This document shows positions 18,131-26,036 of a DNA stretch of 64,000 nt, in pieces (within the stretch, counting starts at the first letter, position 1; each line of letters starts with the position of its first letter). Below the pieces are notes generated by a model, which worked only from the letters and a program-made list of their open reading frames with translations, made no database searches and was not told the DNA's origin. The DNA is from Candidatus Bathyarchaeota archaeon (GTDB lineage: Archaea > Thermoproteota > Bathyarchaeia > Bathyarchaeales > Bathycorpusculaceae): NCBI GenBank assembly GCA_018396705.1, contig JAGTQZ010000004.1, forward strand, positions 390,877 through 454,876, given 5' to 3'. Both the position numbers and the translations under genes were made by a program.

Positions 18131-18628
18131 TAACTACAACACCAGAAGATGAGAAGAGCCTTCAGCTTCATTATGCCTTTTTGTCGTATTAAATTTATTA
18201 ACATAATTTTTCGAGTTAAACCCTTTTTAGTTAAAAGATGTCGCATGATTCCAGAAAGGACAGCGCAACCTCACCGTTCCTAAGCCCCCAAATAATCCTG
18301 CGGTAGCGCTTTATAACACGTTCAAAGCCCGTAGATGTCCACTCCAGAACCAGCCCATTAGCATTGGAGCCTCTGAACTTTAAAATGGGGAACAGCGCTG
18401 AACTCGGAAAACTGGTGCCGAGGGCCGGGTTTGAACCCTTGATGCATGGCGAATTCTCCCGCAAAACCCCCATTTTTCTTTGTGGCTCGTTTATGAAGCC
18501 CATAAAAGGCCATTCTTGTGGTTATATTGTTTGTTTCTTAAGGGTAGAAGTTTCTTACATAAAGTAATTATGCTTGTACACTACTATGTTTTATTAAATG
18601 CAAAAAGTTTGAGAAGGAGGGAGGAAGG
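18131..18628 (+). other. Intergenic stretch holding the left attachment site
   Basis: About 500 bases without a secure gene. A minus-strand frame (18503-18231) reads outwards from the attachment-site copy and ends in a protein-like stretch (VIKRYRRIIWGLRNGEVALS); it might be the remnant of an older integrase N terminus that overlapped the tRNA, but I cannot support that firmly. The 22-bp copy of the tRNA-Phe 3' end is at 18416-18437. Just before 18629 is a strong purine-rich ribosome site. Confidence 0.5.
18416..18437. repeat. Left attachment site (attL), copy of tRNA-Phe 3' end
   Basis: Twenty-two bases identical to 29266-29287, covering the tRNA-Phe discriminator base, 3' acceptor strand, T stem 3' strand and T loop. 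Flanking bases differ on both sides (G versus A before, C versus G after). The rest of the cloverleaf is missing here, so it is a recombination remnant, not a tRNA. Read on the minus strand it continues with ACCA, resembling an encoded CCA end. Confidence 0.88.
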
Positions 18629-19987
18629 TTGAGAAGGCTTTGGGTCTTGTTTGTTATTGCAGCTTTTTCAGCGGTATTACTGGCGCCTGCTTTTGCGGCT
18701 CCCAAAGTTTCTTTACCACACCGTTACACTTGGGATGCAGATATGATAAATGCTGATATAGTTCATAAGATGGGCTATACGGGTAAGGGCGTTTATATTG
18801 CTGTTTTAGATACTGGCCTGGTTCCGAACTGGCGTGACTATTTCCCAGCTGACAGGATAGCCACAAACCTTGGCAAGGGCTTTTATGAGCCTGTACATGT
18901 TGACCCGAAAACAGGAGAGCTTGTATATGCAGGTTTTGTGGTTGAAACTTCATGGATTGGCTCAACTCTATCATCGCATGGAACCCACGTGGTAAGCACA
19001 ATTATAGGCTACAATTACTATGCTCCAGCCGATGCAGCTGCAGGGTTTCCGCTTCCACCATTATTCATCGAAGGAATAGCCCCGGATGTAACTATTATAC
19101 CGGTTAAGGTTCTACATACGTATAATTTGCCGCCTTACACTGGGCCGGATGGTTTGGTTTTTGGGACGGATCTTATGGTGGCTGCAGGTATACGCTATGC
19201 TACTGAGTTAAAATTGAAGGGCTACAGCCCAATGATCATATCAATGAGTCTCGGCGGGCCTGAACCATCAGACATAATTGAGAAAGCAATAAATTACGCG
19301 ATTGAAAATGGCGTTATCGTTGTAGCTGCAGCAGGTAACGATGGAATTGAAGGGATGGATTGGCCGGGAGCCTATCCGCAAGTTATATCGGTGGGCGCAT
19401 GCGGATGGAAATACGAGTGGTACTGGCCAGGTGATCTTAATCCGCCGCCACCGCCGCCGAGATACCGCCTCTGGTGGCTTCAAGACAACACGCATGGATA
19501 TAATGATGTCCCTGAAAGCCCATACAGACTTGCACGCCAAGTTTACGTGACAGACTTTAGCGGCAGAGAAAATGACAATCGCGTTGCTGGCTACGATCAA
19601 GAGCTAGATGTGCTTGCACCTGGAAGCTGGGTTAGAGGCCCATATCCAGGCTTCCCAGGCTATAGTCATATTCCATGGTGGGCTAAAGGACGGGGATGGA
19701 TAAAGGCGCCCCCGGGCCTTGTAAACTTCTATTATGTTGGCGGAACCAGTATGGCAACACCGCATGTTGCGGCTGTTGCAGCCTTAATGCTTCAGAAAAA
19801 CCCAAACTTAACGCAGAGACAAATACAGCGTATAATCAAAGCAACCGCCCTGAACATTCCGGCAGGCAGCATGCAGGTTTATGACTATGACCATTGGGCA
19901 GAATTCTCGTGGGAACAAGAAACTCCACCTTACGAGGCAACAGGCGCAGGCTTAATCCAAGCCGACAAGGCAGTTGAGAAAGTATAG
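18629..19987 (+). CDS. Secreted subtilisin-like serine protease (S8 family)
   Basis: A 452-residue subtilase. Signal peptide MRRLWVLFVIAAFSAVLLAP with a cleavage-like AFA follows a TTG start behind the strong site GGAGGGAGGAAGG. The catalytic triad is visible: Asp in YIAVLDTGL, His in SHGTHVVSTI and Ser in GGTSMATPHVAAVAALML; the oxyanion Asn is in AAAGNDG. There is no obvious long propeptide, and a proline-rich insert (NPPPPPPRYR) lies mid-domain. It should act outside the cell. It lies just inside the left attachment site, so it appears to be cargo of the integrated element rather than a core gene, which is unusual. Confidence 0.92.
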   Translation: MRRLWVLFVIAAFSAVLLAPAFAAPKVSLPHRYTWDADMINADIVHKMGYTGKGVYIAVLDTGLVPNWRDYFPADRIATNLGKGFYEPVHVDPKTGELVYAGFVVETSWIGSTLSSHGTHVVSTIIGYNYYAPADAAAGFPLPPLFIEGIAPDVTIIPVKVLHTYNLPPYTGPDGLVFGTDLMVAAGIRYATELKLKGYSPMIISMSLGGPEPSDIIEKAINYAIENGVIVVAAAGNDGIEGMDWPGAYPQVISVGACGWKYEWYWPGDLNPPPPPPRYRLWWLQDNTHGYNDVPESPYRLARQVYVTDFSGRENDNRVAGYDQELDVLAPGSWVRGPYPGFPGYSHIPWWAKGRGWIKAPPGLVNFYYVGGTSMATPHVAAVAALMLQKNPNLTQRQIQRIIKATALNIPAGSMQVYDYDHWAEFSWEQETPPYEATGAGLIQADKAVEKV

Positions 19988-20203
19988 GCGCCATAAGTAT
20001 TGCAAGTTTTCTCTTTCAATCTTGCTTGAGACAAAGGAGAACTCTGGAGAGAAAGACTCGAGCAGAATACCCTTTTTTCTTTGTTCAACGTTTAGATGGT
20101 TAATAAAGTTATGAGCTAGAAGGTTATGTATGTTTTTCTATATCAATGTAACATGCACCTTTTTATAATTCATAACAATTATTACTTTGGTTGAGGAGAA
20201 AAT

Positions 20204-20836
20204 GTGAAGAAAATAGTTGTAGGATTTATGCTTGTATCAGTTATGGTTCTATTAATGTATGGGAAGGTGAATGCTGATCCTGAAGATGTAGCTTGGTATG
20301 TTACTAATAGTTCAGGGTATCCTGTAAATGGAGCTAAACTAACTATTTACTGGGCAAATTCAACCAATGGACCGTTTAGCGTTATGCCAGCTGACGATGG
20401 CCAAGGCACATACGTAAAAGATAAGATTGCAGACATTAAGCGAAATCCAATCTACACTAGCTATCGTAACCCAAATTATCCTAATGGCACGGCAGTATGT
20501 GACATTCACCCGAAGGGGAGCTTAGCGGGCTTATACTTTTATGTGAAGATCGAGTTTGATTCAACCGTTATGTACTGGCCTACAGCATGGAGCTATAAGC
20601 CTGGAGACCCGAGTTGGCGTCCGGTTGAAGCCAGTGGAAGCCCAAGCGGTTATGCTGCAGCAGGCCCAGGTATTGGTAATGGAGTTAGTACAGCGTATCC
20701 TACCAACGTGCCTCCGCCTCCACCTCAAGTTATTCCAGACGTTCCTTTTGGAACAATTACTGCGATGCTTTCAATGTTATTCGCATTTGGAGCCTACATC
20801 ACATTACGAAGGCGTAATATTCTAGCGCGATTTTAG
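20204..20836 (+). CDS. Secreted, C-terminally anchored surface protein
   Basis: A 210-residue hypothetical protein. The GTG start follows GAGGAG. An N-terminal signal sequence (IVVGFMLVSVMVLLMYG) leads to a small extracellular domain (VNGAKLTIYWANSTNGPFSV looks like an Ig/carboxypeptidase-regulatory-like beta domain), then a proline-rich linker (PPPPPQVIPDVPFG) and a C-terminal membrane helix with a basic end (TLRRRNILARF). This is the layout of archaeal cell-surface proteins with a C-terminal anchor. It follows the subtilase in the same element and may be its substrate or partner; that is only inferred. Confidence 0.7.
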   Translation: MKKIVVGFMLVSVMVLLMYGKVNADPEDVAWYVTNSSGYPVNGAKLTIYWANSTNGPFSVMPADDGQGTYVKDKIADIKRNPIYTSYRNPNYPNGTAVCDIHPKGSLAGLYFYVKIEFDSTVMYWPTAWSYKPGDPSWRPVEASGSPSGYAAAGPGIGNGVSTAYPTNVPPPPPQVIPDVPFGTITAMLSMLFAFGAYITLRRRNILARF

Positions 20837-20985
20837 AAAGGCTTAAAAGCTGGGTTTGCTGCACCTGCAAAGGATGCGGCCTAGTTTTAGACTTTTCCTA
20901 ATCCAATTTTTATGCATATTTTTAGGTGGAAAATGCTGAAAAATGTTATTTTTAACTAGTTAGGCCAGGCTAAACCCGTAAGAGC

Positions 20986-21138
20986 CTACTCTTGGGCTGT
21001 TTTAATGTAGGATTTTTCTGCTAGGTAGGCGATTATGATGTTTCGAATTTTCTCCGCGTCTTTTGTTCCAAACCCTTTAATTTTTTTGAGAATTTCGTAT
21101 TGTTCGTCGTCTAATGTTACCATGATGCGTTTTACCAT
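20986..21138 (-). CDS. Small ribbon-helix-helix (CopG-like) regulator
   Basis: A 50-residue protein: MVKRIMVTLDDEQYEILKKI, then a Gly-containing turn and IRNIIIAYLAEKSYIK. The beta strand RIMVTLDDEQY followed by two helices is the ribbon-helix-helix pattern of CopG/Arc repressors. A GGTGAG ribosome site lies six bases before the ATG. It is transcribed divergently from the rest of the element across a shared A/T palindrome, so it is a candidate repressor of its own and the element's operon. Confidence 0.7.
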   Translation of the reverse strand: MVKRIMVTLDDEQYEILKKIKGFGTKDAEKIRNIIIAYLAEKSYIKTAQE

Positions 21139-21140
21139 TT

Positions 21141-21192
21141 TCTCACCAGTTTCTAACCAATTTCTAACGAAATCGAAATATTTAAATATTTC
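21141..21192. promoter_or_regulatory. Divergent promoter/operator with palindromic TATA region
   Basis: The 18-bp perfect palindrome GAAATATTTAAATATTTC at 21175-21192 contains a TATA-like core usable in both directions. Next to it, at about 21148-21171, the unit TTTCTAAC occurs twice at 11-base spacing. The small RHH-like gene and the operon starting at 21230 diverge from here, so these are plausible operator and promoter sites for both. Confidence 0.5.
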
Positions 21193-21229
21193 TTACTAAT
21201 TTATTACTCAAAAGCAATAAAATAGTAAG

Positions 21230-21541
21230 ATGAAAATGAATGATGTGGTAACTGTTAGGGGCCGAAGATACATCCGCCTGAATAGAATAACTTTCGCAGC
21301 CGTTGAGCCTTCAGTTGAATGGTTAATGGATGAGGGGCGTTTTGTCGAGAAAGTTAAGACAGCTTACCGCGTTCAAGTCGAATGTAACCATGGCTGGGGC
21401 TTCACGGTTAGGCATATGGGCTACAGGATTCGCTTCGAATTGCCAAACACGACGGGCTATAAGCTGCCACGAATTTTTGAAGGCTACGTAGAAGAGAAGC
21501 TTGGAACTGTTCAGCTAAGTCTTCTCGAGGTGACTGGTTGA
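21230..21541 (+). CDS. Hypothetical element protein, 103 aa
   Basis: A small, mostly beta-rich predicted protein (TVRGRRYIRLNRITFAAVEP, then WGFTVRHMGYRIRFELP) that I do not recognise. It is the first plus-strand gene after the divergent promoter of the integrated element, so it is probably expressed early or constitutively. ATG at 21230; a second ATG six bases on is possible. Its stop overlaps a further ATG at 21541. Confidence 0.6.
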   Translation: MKMNDVVTVRGRRYIRLNRITFAAVEPSVEWLMDEGRFVEKVKTAYRVQVECNHGWGFTVRHMGYRIRFELPNTTGYKLPRIFEGYVEEKLGTVQLSLLEVTG

Positions 21542-21620
21542 TGGCTAACCGAGAATTAGGTGAGGCGGTTTAGCTGTAGGATGGACCACATATTATTACT
21601 GTTGTCCAATCTGTGGAAGG

Positions 21621-21791
21621 ATGGAGATGGCCAGCACTGAACCAGCCCTAAAAGAACGGATAACCCGGCATGTGTTGGGCCACAGCCTCGACGTTTTAGG
21701 CCTGTCTGAGAAGCAGCGGGAAAGGTTAAGCCGCAAAATTGACATGGCTCTTAAAAAGATTGAAGAGGATTTCCGCAAGGGCTTGATTTAG
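21621..21791 (+). CDS. Small zinc-ribbon-like element protein, possibly frameshifted at its start
   Basis: The frame from the ATG at 21621 gives 56 residues ending in a charged helix (LSRKIDMALKKIEEDFRKGL). The same frame is open further upstream to 21564 and encodes YYYCCPICGR, a zinc-ribbon knuckle, but has no start codon there. An ATG at 21541, overlapping the previous stop, gives MANRELGEAV and then halts at TAG; one extra T in the TTT run at 21569-21571 would join the two into an ~83-residue protein. A lost base or sequencing error is therefore likely. Confidence 0.45.
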   Translation: MEMASTEPALKERITRHVLGHSLDVLGLSEKQRERLSRKIDMALKKIEEDFRKGLI

Positions 21792-22115
21792 GCTTTCTAA
21801 CGCGTTCACCTCGAAAACTTCGTTAACGAGGGTTGAAAACTGCCTTTTCCTCGCAAAATAGCCCCAGCTTTTTGAAATGCTTAATTTATGGTTTGAACTA
21901 GAAGCCAAAAATATTGAATCCGCGGAAATGCGATGTTTCCAACGGTTGATTTACGGTATTTACAGATATGCACCAAATTATACGTTATAGTATACCGTAA
22001 TGTATGCGTGTATGCGTAACTTAGTGAATTGGAGCAAACGGAGCAAATGGAGCAAAAACGGACTGTTTGCGAAACATTTATAAGTATGTGTTTAAAATTC
22101 TGTTATTTGGTGACT
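21792..22115 (+). other. Noncoding stretch with tandem and inverted repeats; possible origin or operator
   Basis: About 320 bases with no gene I would accept. It contains an 8-bp inverted repeat (TTACGGTA at 21951-21958, TACCGTAA at 21993-22000), a tandem 8-mer (TGTATGCG at 22001 and 22009) and three 9-bp repeats (GGAGCAAA plus one base at 22031, 22040, 22049). A TATA-like ATTTATAAG at 22076-22084 follows. The cluster just upstream of the replication genes could be an origin or a regulator-binding array. Confidence 0.45.
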
Positions 22116-22436
22116 ATGAGTCGAAAAATCGAAAAAGACACAGTGGATGTGTCAGAAGAAATTGAGAAATTAAAGGACGGCGAACCTATTCCAATCTCAC
22201 AGCTTAAACTTAAAAGGCGTAGGGGACTAAGCCTCGAGGTCTTTAGCGAATTATGCCGCAGCATTCCTGAGGGGTATGCGCAGGCTATACGAGGAATTCC
22301 TGGATCCACAGCGAGAGATCGCATAAGAAAGTTGATCCAAGAAGGCATTTTGCCAAATTCTTATCGTGTTACCATTACAGGTAAAGGGGAAAACGCACGG
22401 GTTTACATAATTCATGAGAAGGAGGTGAAAAAGTAA
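22116..22436 (+). CDS. Small helix-turn-helix-like element protein
   Basis: About 106 residues. The frame runs back to 22029, but the ATG at 22116 has a GGTGA site seven bases upstream and a TATA-like box ~35 bases upstream, so I start it there. The segment LEVFSELCRSIPEGYAQAIR followed by TARDRIRKLIQEGILP resembles a winged-helix/HTH unit, and the end is basic (EKEVKK). It lies directly behind the repeat array, suggesting a DNA-binding protein that controls or initiates replication of the element; not demonstrated. Confidence 0.55.
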   Translation: MSRKIEKDTVDVSEEIEKLKDGEPIPISQLKLKRRRGLSLEVFSELCRSIPEGYAQAIRGIPGSTARDRIRKLIQEGILPNSYRVTITGKGENARVYIIHEKEVKK

Positions 22437-22456
22437 AAAGTTAAAGTCATGAGTTA

Positions 22457-22493
22457 GAGGCCTTTCATCCAGGGGCTAGCTGTCAAAGGCCTC
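22457..22493. repeat. Inverted repeat/hairpin between element genes
   Basis: Nine-base arms GAGGCCTTT (22457-22465) and AAAGGCCTC (22485-22493) flank a 19-base loop. It falls in the gap after the HTH-like gene and could be a processing hairpin or protein site. Confidence 0.4.
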
Positions 22494-22622
22494 ACCCGAA
22501 CGTGGGCAAAATATTACATAATAATCAACGAGTTTAAAGATTTTTCGCTTCTAGATGATTGGCCTCTAACTTTTGACGGATCCAGCCCGAATGAGGGGCT
22601 TAAAACAGGTAGGAGGAATAGG

Positions 22623-22802
22623 ATGAAAGAAGAGTTGTATGAAATGGAGCTGTTTTATGCGATTGTTTTGTATGGTAAATATCGAGACATAGCCCAGGTT
22701 ATCGACTATATCAAAAATTTCAGTGATGTAAAAGTCGTTTTTGACAAAAAAGCTCCTTTTAAATTGTATATCACGGAAAAACCGCTAAAAGGAGGTGACT
22801 AA
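22623..22802 (+). CDS. Hypothetical element protein, 59 aa
   Basis: The ATG follows the strong site AGGAGGAATAGG. The protein (MKEELYEMELFYAIVLYGKY at its start, ending KPLKGGD) is unfamiliar. It has alternating helix and strand character and is acidic at the N terminus. Its end supplies the GGAGGTGA ribosome site of the next gene, four bases ahead of it, so the two are probably translated together. Confidence 0.6.
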   Translation: MKEELYEMELFYAIVLYGKYRDIAQVIDYIKNFSDVKVVFDKKAPFKLYITEKPLKGGD

Positions 22803-22805
22803 AAC

Positions 22806-22952
22806 ATGAGTGAGCGAAAACCTAAAATTAAGGAAGATGGCACGCTTGCAGGTTGTATAGGCCAAAATAAACCCATTCCGCCAAATGTTTGCAAAACCTG
22901 TGCAAAATCAAGCGACTTAACCTGCCGAGACGTTAAGAAGGCATTAAAATGA
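22806..22952 (+). CDS. Small four-cysteine (zinc-binding?) element protein, 48 aa
   Basis: A 48-residue basic protein with four cysteines spaced C-(13)-C-(2)-C-(7)-C (GCIGQ, VCKTCAK, TCRDV), suggesting a zinc site. A GGAGGTGA site precedes its ATG. Its stop overlaps the start of the primase gene (ATGA), so translation is likely coupled. It may assist the replication enzymes; no known family recognised. Confidence 0.6.
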   Translation: MSERKPKIKEDGTLAGCIGQNKPIPPNVCKTCAKSSDLTCRDVKKALK

Positions 22953-23950
22953 CCATTTGTTTAGCTGAAGTGGTTTTTAAGTGTTTCGTCAACCGTGTAG
23001 ATTGCCACTGCCTACAGAAAAATGATGGCAGTTACGTTAAAGTCGAACAGCCATTAATGTTGGATGTTTTGCAGGATCATTTAACGGGAATGCTAACCGT
23101 CGGGGCCTACCAGTTAGGCTTAGACAACACAGTTAAGTATGTATGCTTTGACTTGGATCCTGAAAGGCTGAGTGATCCAGAGGCTGCAGCTCGTAAAATA
23201 TTGCAAACCTGCTTCCAGAAGAAGCGTGAGGGCGACGTAGAAAGGCCGCGTATATGGCCTCATGCGGTCTTACTTGAGGCTAGCCGTTATCCGGATCCTT
23301 CATATCATGTTTGGGTTTTATTCAATGTCCCAACCTATGCTAAGGTTGCTCGTTGGCTTGGCATGCGAATTTTAGAGTTGGCTGGTTTAAACCCTCGAGA
23401 GATTGAACTTTTCCCAAAGCAGACGGAGCTTACGCCTGAAAGGCCGTATGGCAACTTTGTTAAGCTTCCATTGGGCAAGCATCAAGCAGCTGGTAAATGG
23501 AGTAGGCTGTTGGATCCGGAAACCTTTCAACCCCTTCCAAACGAAACCCTGCTTGAATGTTTTGGAATTTCGTTCTCAGAGGCTGACACAGCTAAGATAA
23601 TGAGTTTTAAGGCTGAGAAGTTGGTTCAAGTTCCGTTAAAATTGCATGAGTTTATGGTGTCTTTGCCAAATGAGGAGGAAGAGCGGGCGGCTCAATTCTT
23701 AGCCCGGTATTGGGTTAAGGGCCGAAGGAATCAGCTTGAGATGGCGTTCTTGGGCTTTTGCATCAAGAGGGGTATAGCCTACGAGTCTGCAAGGAGAATA
23801 ATTGAACGGGTTTGCGATTTAACGAGGGATGAGGAGAGGGCTGCGCGTCTCGCCCTTGTCGACTATCATTACAAAAATCGCGTGAGCCTAGGCTCCGCCC
23901 TAGCTGGAGTCAGTTTAATCCGCGAAGTAATCAGAGAGGTTGTGAAATGA
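22949..23950 (+). CDS. Archaeo-eukaryotic primase (TOTE-like PrimPol domain)
   Basis: A 333-residue protein with primase-polymerase motifs: the catalytic FDLD at residues 67-70 after LGLDNTVKYV, the SYHVW (S-x-H) motif at 118-122 and FVKLPLGKHQ near residues 172-180. These correspond to motifs I to III of the AEP superfamily, closest in pattern to TOTE-type primases of mobile elements. The last ~100 residues are helical, like PriCT domains. It would synthesise primers or extend DNA for element replication. It starts within the preceding stop and ends within the next start, so translation of the module is coupled. Confidence 0.8.
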   Translation: MTICLAEVVFKCFVNRVDCHCLQKNDGSYVKVEQPLMLDVLQDHLTGMLTVGAYQLGLDNTVKYVCFDLDPERLSDPEAAARKILQTCFQKKREGDVERPRIWPHAVLLEASRYPDPSYHVWVLFNVPTYAKVARWLGMRILELAGLNPREIELFPKQTELTPERPYGNFVKLPLGKHQAAGKWSRLLDPETFQPLPNETLLECFGISFSEADTAKIMSFKAEKLVQVPLKLHEFMVSLPNEEEERAAQFLARYWVKGRRNQLEMAFLGFCIKRGIAYESARRIIERVCDLTRDEERAARLALVDYHYKNRVSLGSALAGVSLIREVIREVVK

Positions 23951-25638
23951 GCGTTGTGGATGAGTTGGCTAAAATTGAGGCTGAAGTTAAGGCGGAAAAG
24001 CAGATTCAAGCTGAAATTGAGGCTGGAAACGCGTTTAGGCTTGGCAAACTAACAGTCTTGCCTAAATTTGATGGACTCATGCGTAAAGTGCATCCAGCCA
24101 TAGATGTGGTTGACGGCCGAGCCGTTGTGGGCGTTACACTTCCGTGCCTAACAGTCGATGAGGAAGGCAATCAGGAAGAAAGGGAGCTGCCATTTTTAAT
24201 AACTTCGGATAGGCAGAAGATTCCATTACACAAAGACGCGTTGAAGCCTCTCCATTGGCGTTTAGCCTACCGCATTGTCGAGTTTGAAAACAGGTGGCCC
24301 CTCGAGGGCGTTAAAGCCTGGCTTGAAGGAGCATCTGTCAATCCCGCCGAAGTTTACGATATGGTTAAGAAAGCCTATCAAACATACATAGAATTCGAAA
24401 ATCCTGATATTTACGATTTCATAACCCTCTGGACCGTTGGAACATACTTTTTCCATCTCTTCAACACATATCCATATGTTTATGTGGGCGGACTGAAACA
24501 AGCTGGGAAAACTAAGCTTCTAACCGTTGCAAGCCTATTGGCCTTCAATGCGATTTTCACCAATAATATATCAACAGCCTCGCTGTACCGCCTAACACAA
24601 AGCGGCCGCTGTACTCTACTATTGGATGAGAGTGAGAAACTTGCCGCTAAAGAGCGAGCGGAAGAGCTTCGCAATCTGCTTTTAACAGGCTACAAGAAAG
24701 GCGCGGTAGTTTACCGCACAGAGAAAAAACGTAGCGAAAAGCTTGTTCCTGAAGCCTTTGAGGTTTACTCACCCAAAATCGTTTGCAATATCGAAGGAAT
24801 TGAAAATGTCCTAGAGGAACGGTGTATTCCCATAATTATGAAGCGGGGCAAGAATAAGGCCATCATAAACGCGGAGCCTAATATTGCAGATCCCGTTTGG
24901 CAGCAGATCCGCAGTAGGCTTTATGTGCTTTTCTTAGACTATTTTAGTGTAGTTTGTGCACAAAGTGCAGTTTGTGAAGTTAAGGAGACAAACGTTTCTG
25001 CTAGAGATTTAGAGCTGTGGAGGCCTATTTTCACTCTCGCAGCCTTCTTTGACAAGTATAATCCAGAGTTAAACCTTTTACAGAAAATGATTAACCTTGC
25101 CAGCCGAACAACTGAAGAAAAACAAGTTGAAAACATTACGGAGACAGCAGAGTTTATTCTGGTTGAAACTTTAACGAAGCTTGTAACACAGGATGGCTAC
25201 TTCTCTGTCCGACAGATTAAGGAGACAATGTCTCAAGCCTACGATGAAGAGCAAAAATGGTTGTCAACCAAGTGGCTGGGCCGCGCTCTCAAGCGTTTAG
25301 GTTTCACTGAGAAACGTAGAGTTGGACGTGGAGTTGAATACTACCTTACACTTAAAGCTGTGCAAGACCTTGCTGAACGCCTAGGCTTCCAAAACTCTTA
25401 CGTCTCCCCAACTTCACAAACTGCACTAAATACACAAACTACACTAAAAGAAGCCCTTAAACAACTCACCGTCTGGCTTATAGAAAACAAGGATTCCGAC
25501 GGCCTTGTGGATGCTTTCGCCTTATACGCGAAAATTCAGGAGCTTGGCTTGGAGCCGAAACAGGTTATTGACGTTTTGAAGGCTGACGGCTGGCTTATGG
25601 ACGCGTCTAAAATCGGCAAGTTTGGGGTTGCAAAATGA
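23947..25638 (+). CDS. Replicative P-loop ATPase/helicase of the element
   Basis: A 563-residue ATPase. Walker A is GGLKQAGKTK (residues 181-190), Walker B TLLLDESE (223-230); a later basic stretch YRTEKKRS may supply an arginine finger. The N-terminal ~150 residues are a divergent DNA-binding or primase-accessory region, and the C terminus (from about residue 400) looks like winged helices (WLSTKWLGRALKRLGFTEKR). The fused or paired primase plus P-loop helicase is typical of plasmid and viral replication modules. It overlaps the primase gene by four bases. Exact helicase class not resolved. Confidence 0.7.
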   Translation: MSVVDELAKIEAEVKAEKQIQAEIEAGNAFRLGKLTVLPKFDGLMRKVHPAIDVVDGRAVVGVTLPCLTVDEEGNQEERELPFLITSDRQKIPLHKDALKPLHWRLAYRIVEFENRWPLEGVKAWLEGASVNPAEVYDMVKKAYQTYIEFENPDIYDFITLWTVGTYFFHLFNTYPYVYVGGLKQAGKTKLLTVASLLAFNAIFTNNISTASLYRLTQSGRCTLLLDESEKLAAKERAEELRNLLLTGYKKGAVVYRTEKKRSEKLVPEAFEVYSPKIVCNIEGIENVLEERCIPIIMKRGKNKAIINAEPNIADPVWQQIRSRLYVLFLDYFSVVCAQSAVCEVKETNVSARDLELWRPIFTLAAFFDKYNPELNLLQKMINLASRTTEEKQVENITETAEFILVETLTKLVTQDGYFSVRQIKETMSQAYDEEQKWLSTKWLGRALKRLGFTEKRRVGRGVEYYLTLKAVQDLAERLGFQNSYVSPTSQTALNTQTTLKEALKQLTVWLIENKDSDGLVDAFALYAKIQELGLEPKQVIDVLKADGWLMDASKIGKFGVAK

Positions 25639-26036
25639 ATGGACTGTCAGAGCTTGAATTTGAAAAGGTGGTTAAAGTGCGGAAATGGCTTCAATTCGCC
25701 AACATAACAATATGCCTTTACAAAGTCGGCTACAACTTGGCTCCTGAAGGGCAAAGGAAACTTTTCCGCCTCATCTACCATTATATTGCTAATCATAAGA
25801 ACAGCCGATGGATTGCAAGGCAAAGCTTCGCCTTCGCCCCCGACGTCGCAGCCTTCACAGTTTTGAGTAAAGACCTTCCAAAAATTCAGAAAGCCATCGC
25901 CAACATATTACAGAACCCCCGTCACCTAACCCAAAGCTACATTCCAGTTGAAAAAAACAGCCTTATTGAAACTGTTCTCCCATTCTGGACAATTAAAAAG
26001 AAGAAAATTTGGAAAATCAAACAGTTGGAGCCTTAA
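25635..26036 (+). CDS. Hypothetical element protein, 133 aa
   Basis: It starts in an ATGA overlap with the ATPase stop. The sequence is helical in the middle (EGQRKLFRLIYHYIANHKNS) and ends in a strongly basic tail (TIKKKKIWKIKQLEP), suggesting nucleic-acid contact. I do not recognise the family. Coupling to the helicase gene suggests a replication-associated role. Confidence 0.6.
   Translation: MNGLSELEFEKVVKVRKWLQFANITICLYKVGYNLAPEGQRKLFRLIYHYIANHKNSRWIARQSFAFAPDVAAFTVLSKDLPKIQKAIANILQNPRHLTQSYIPVEKNSLIETVLPFWTIKKKKIWKIKQLEP

Noticed and set aside
18416..18437. A second tRNA-Phe gene at the left repeat
   Set aside because: Only the T-loop and acceptor 3' part match; the T stem cannot pair and the D and anticodon arms are missing.
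18364..18567. Plus-strand frame containing PRAGFEP
   Set aside because: This is the conceptual translation of a tRNA-derived repeat, a common artefact, and the frame has no other support.
21726..21908. Minus-strand 60-codon frame
   Set aside because: Overlaps the helical zinc-ribbon-like gene on the other strand and has no start signal.
22031..22057. Three short tandem repeats considered as a CRISPR array
   Set aside because: The units are nine bases with no spacers; no Cas genes are in the window.
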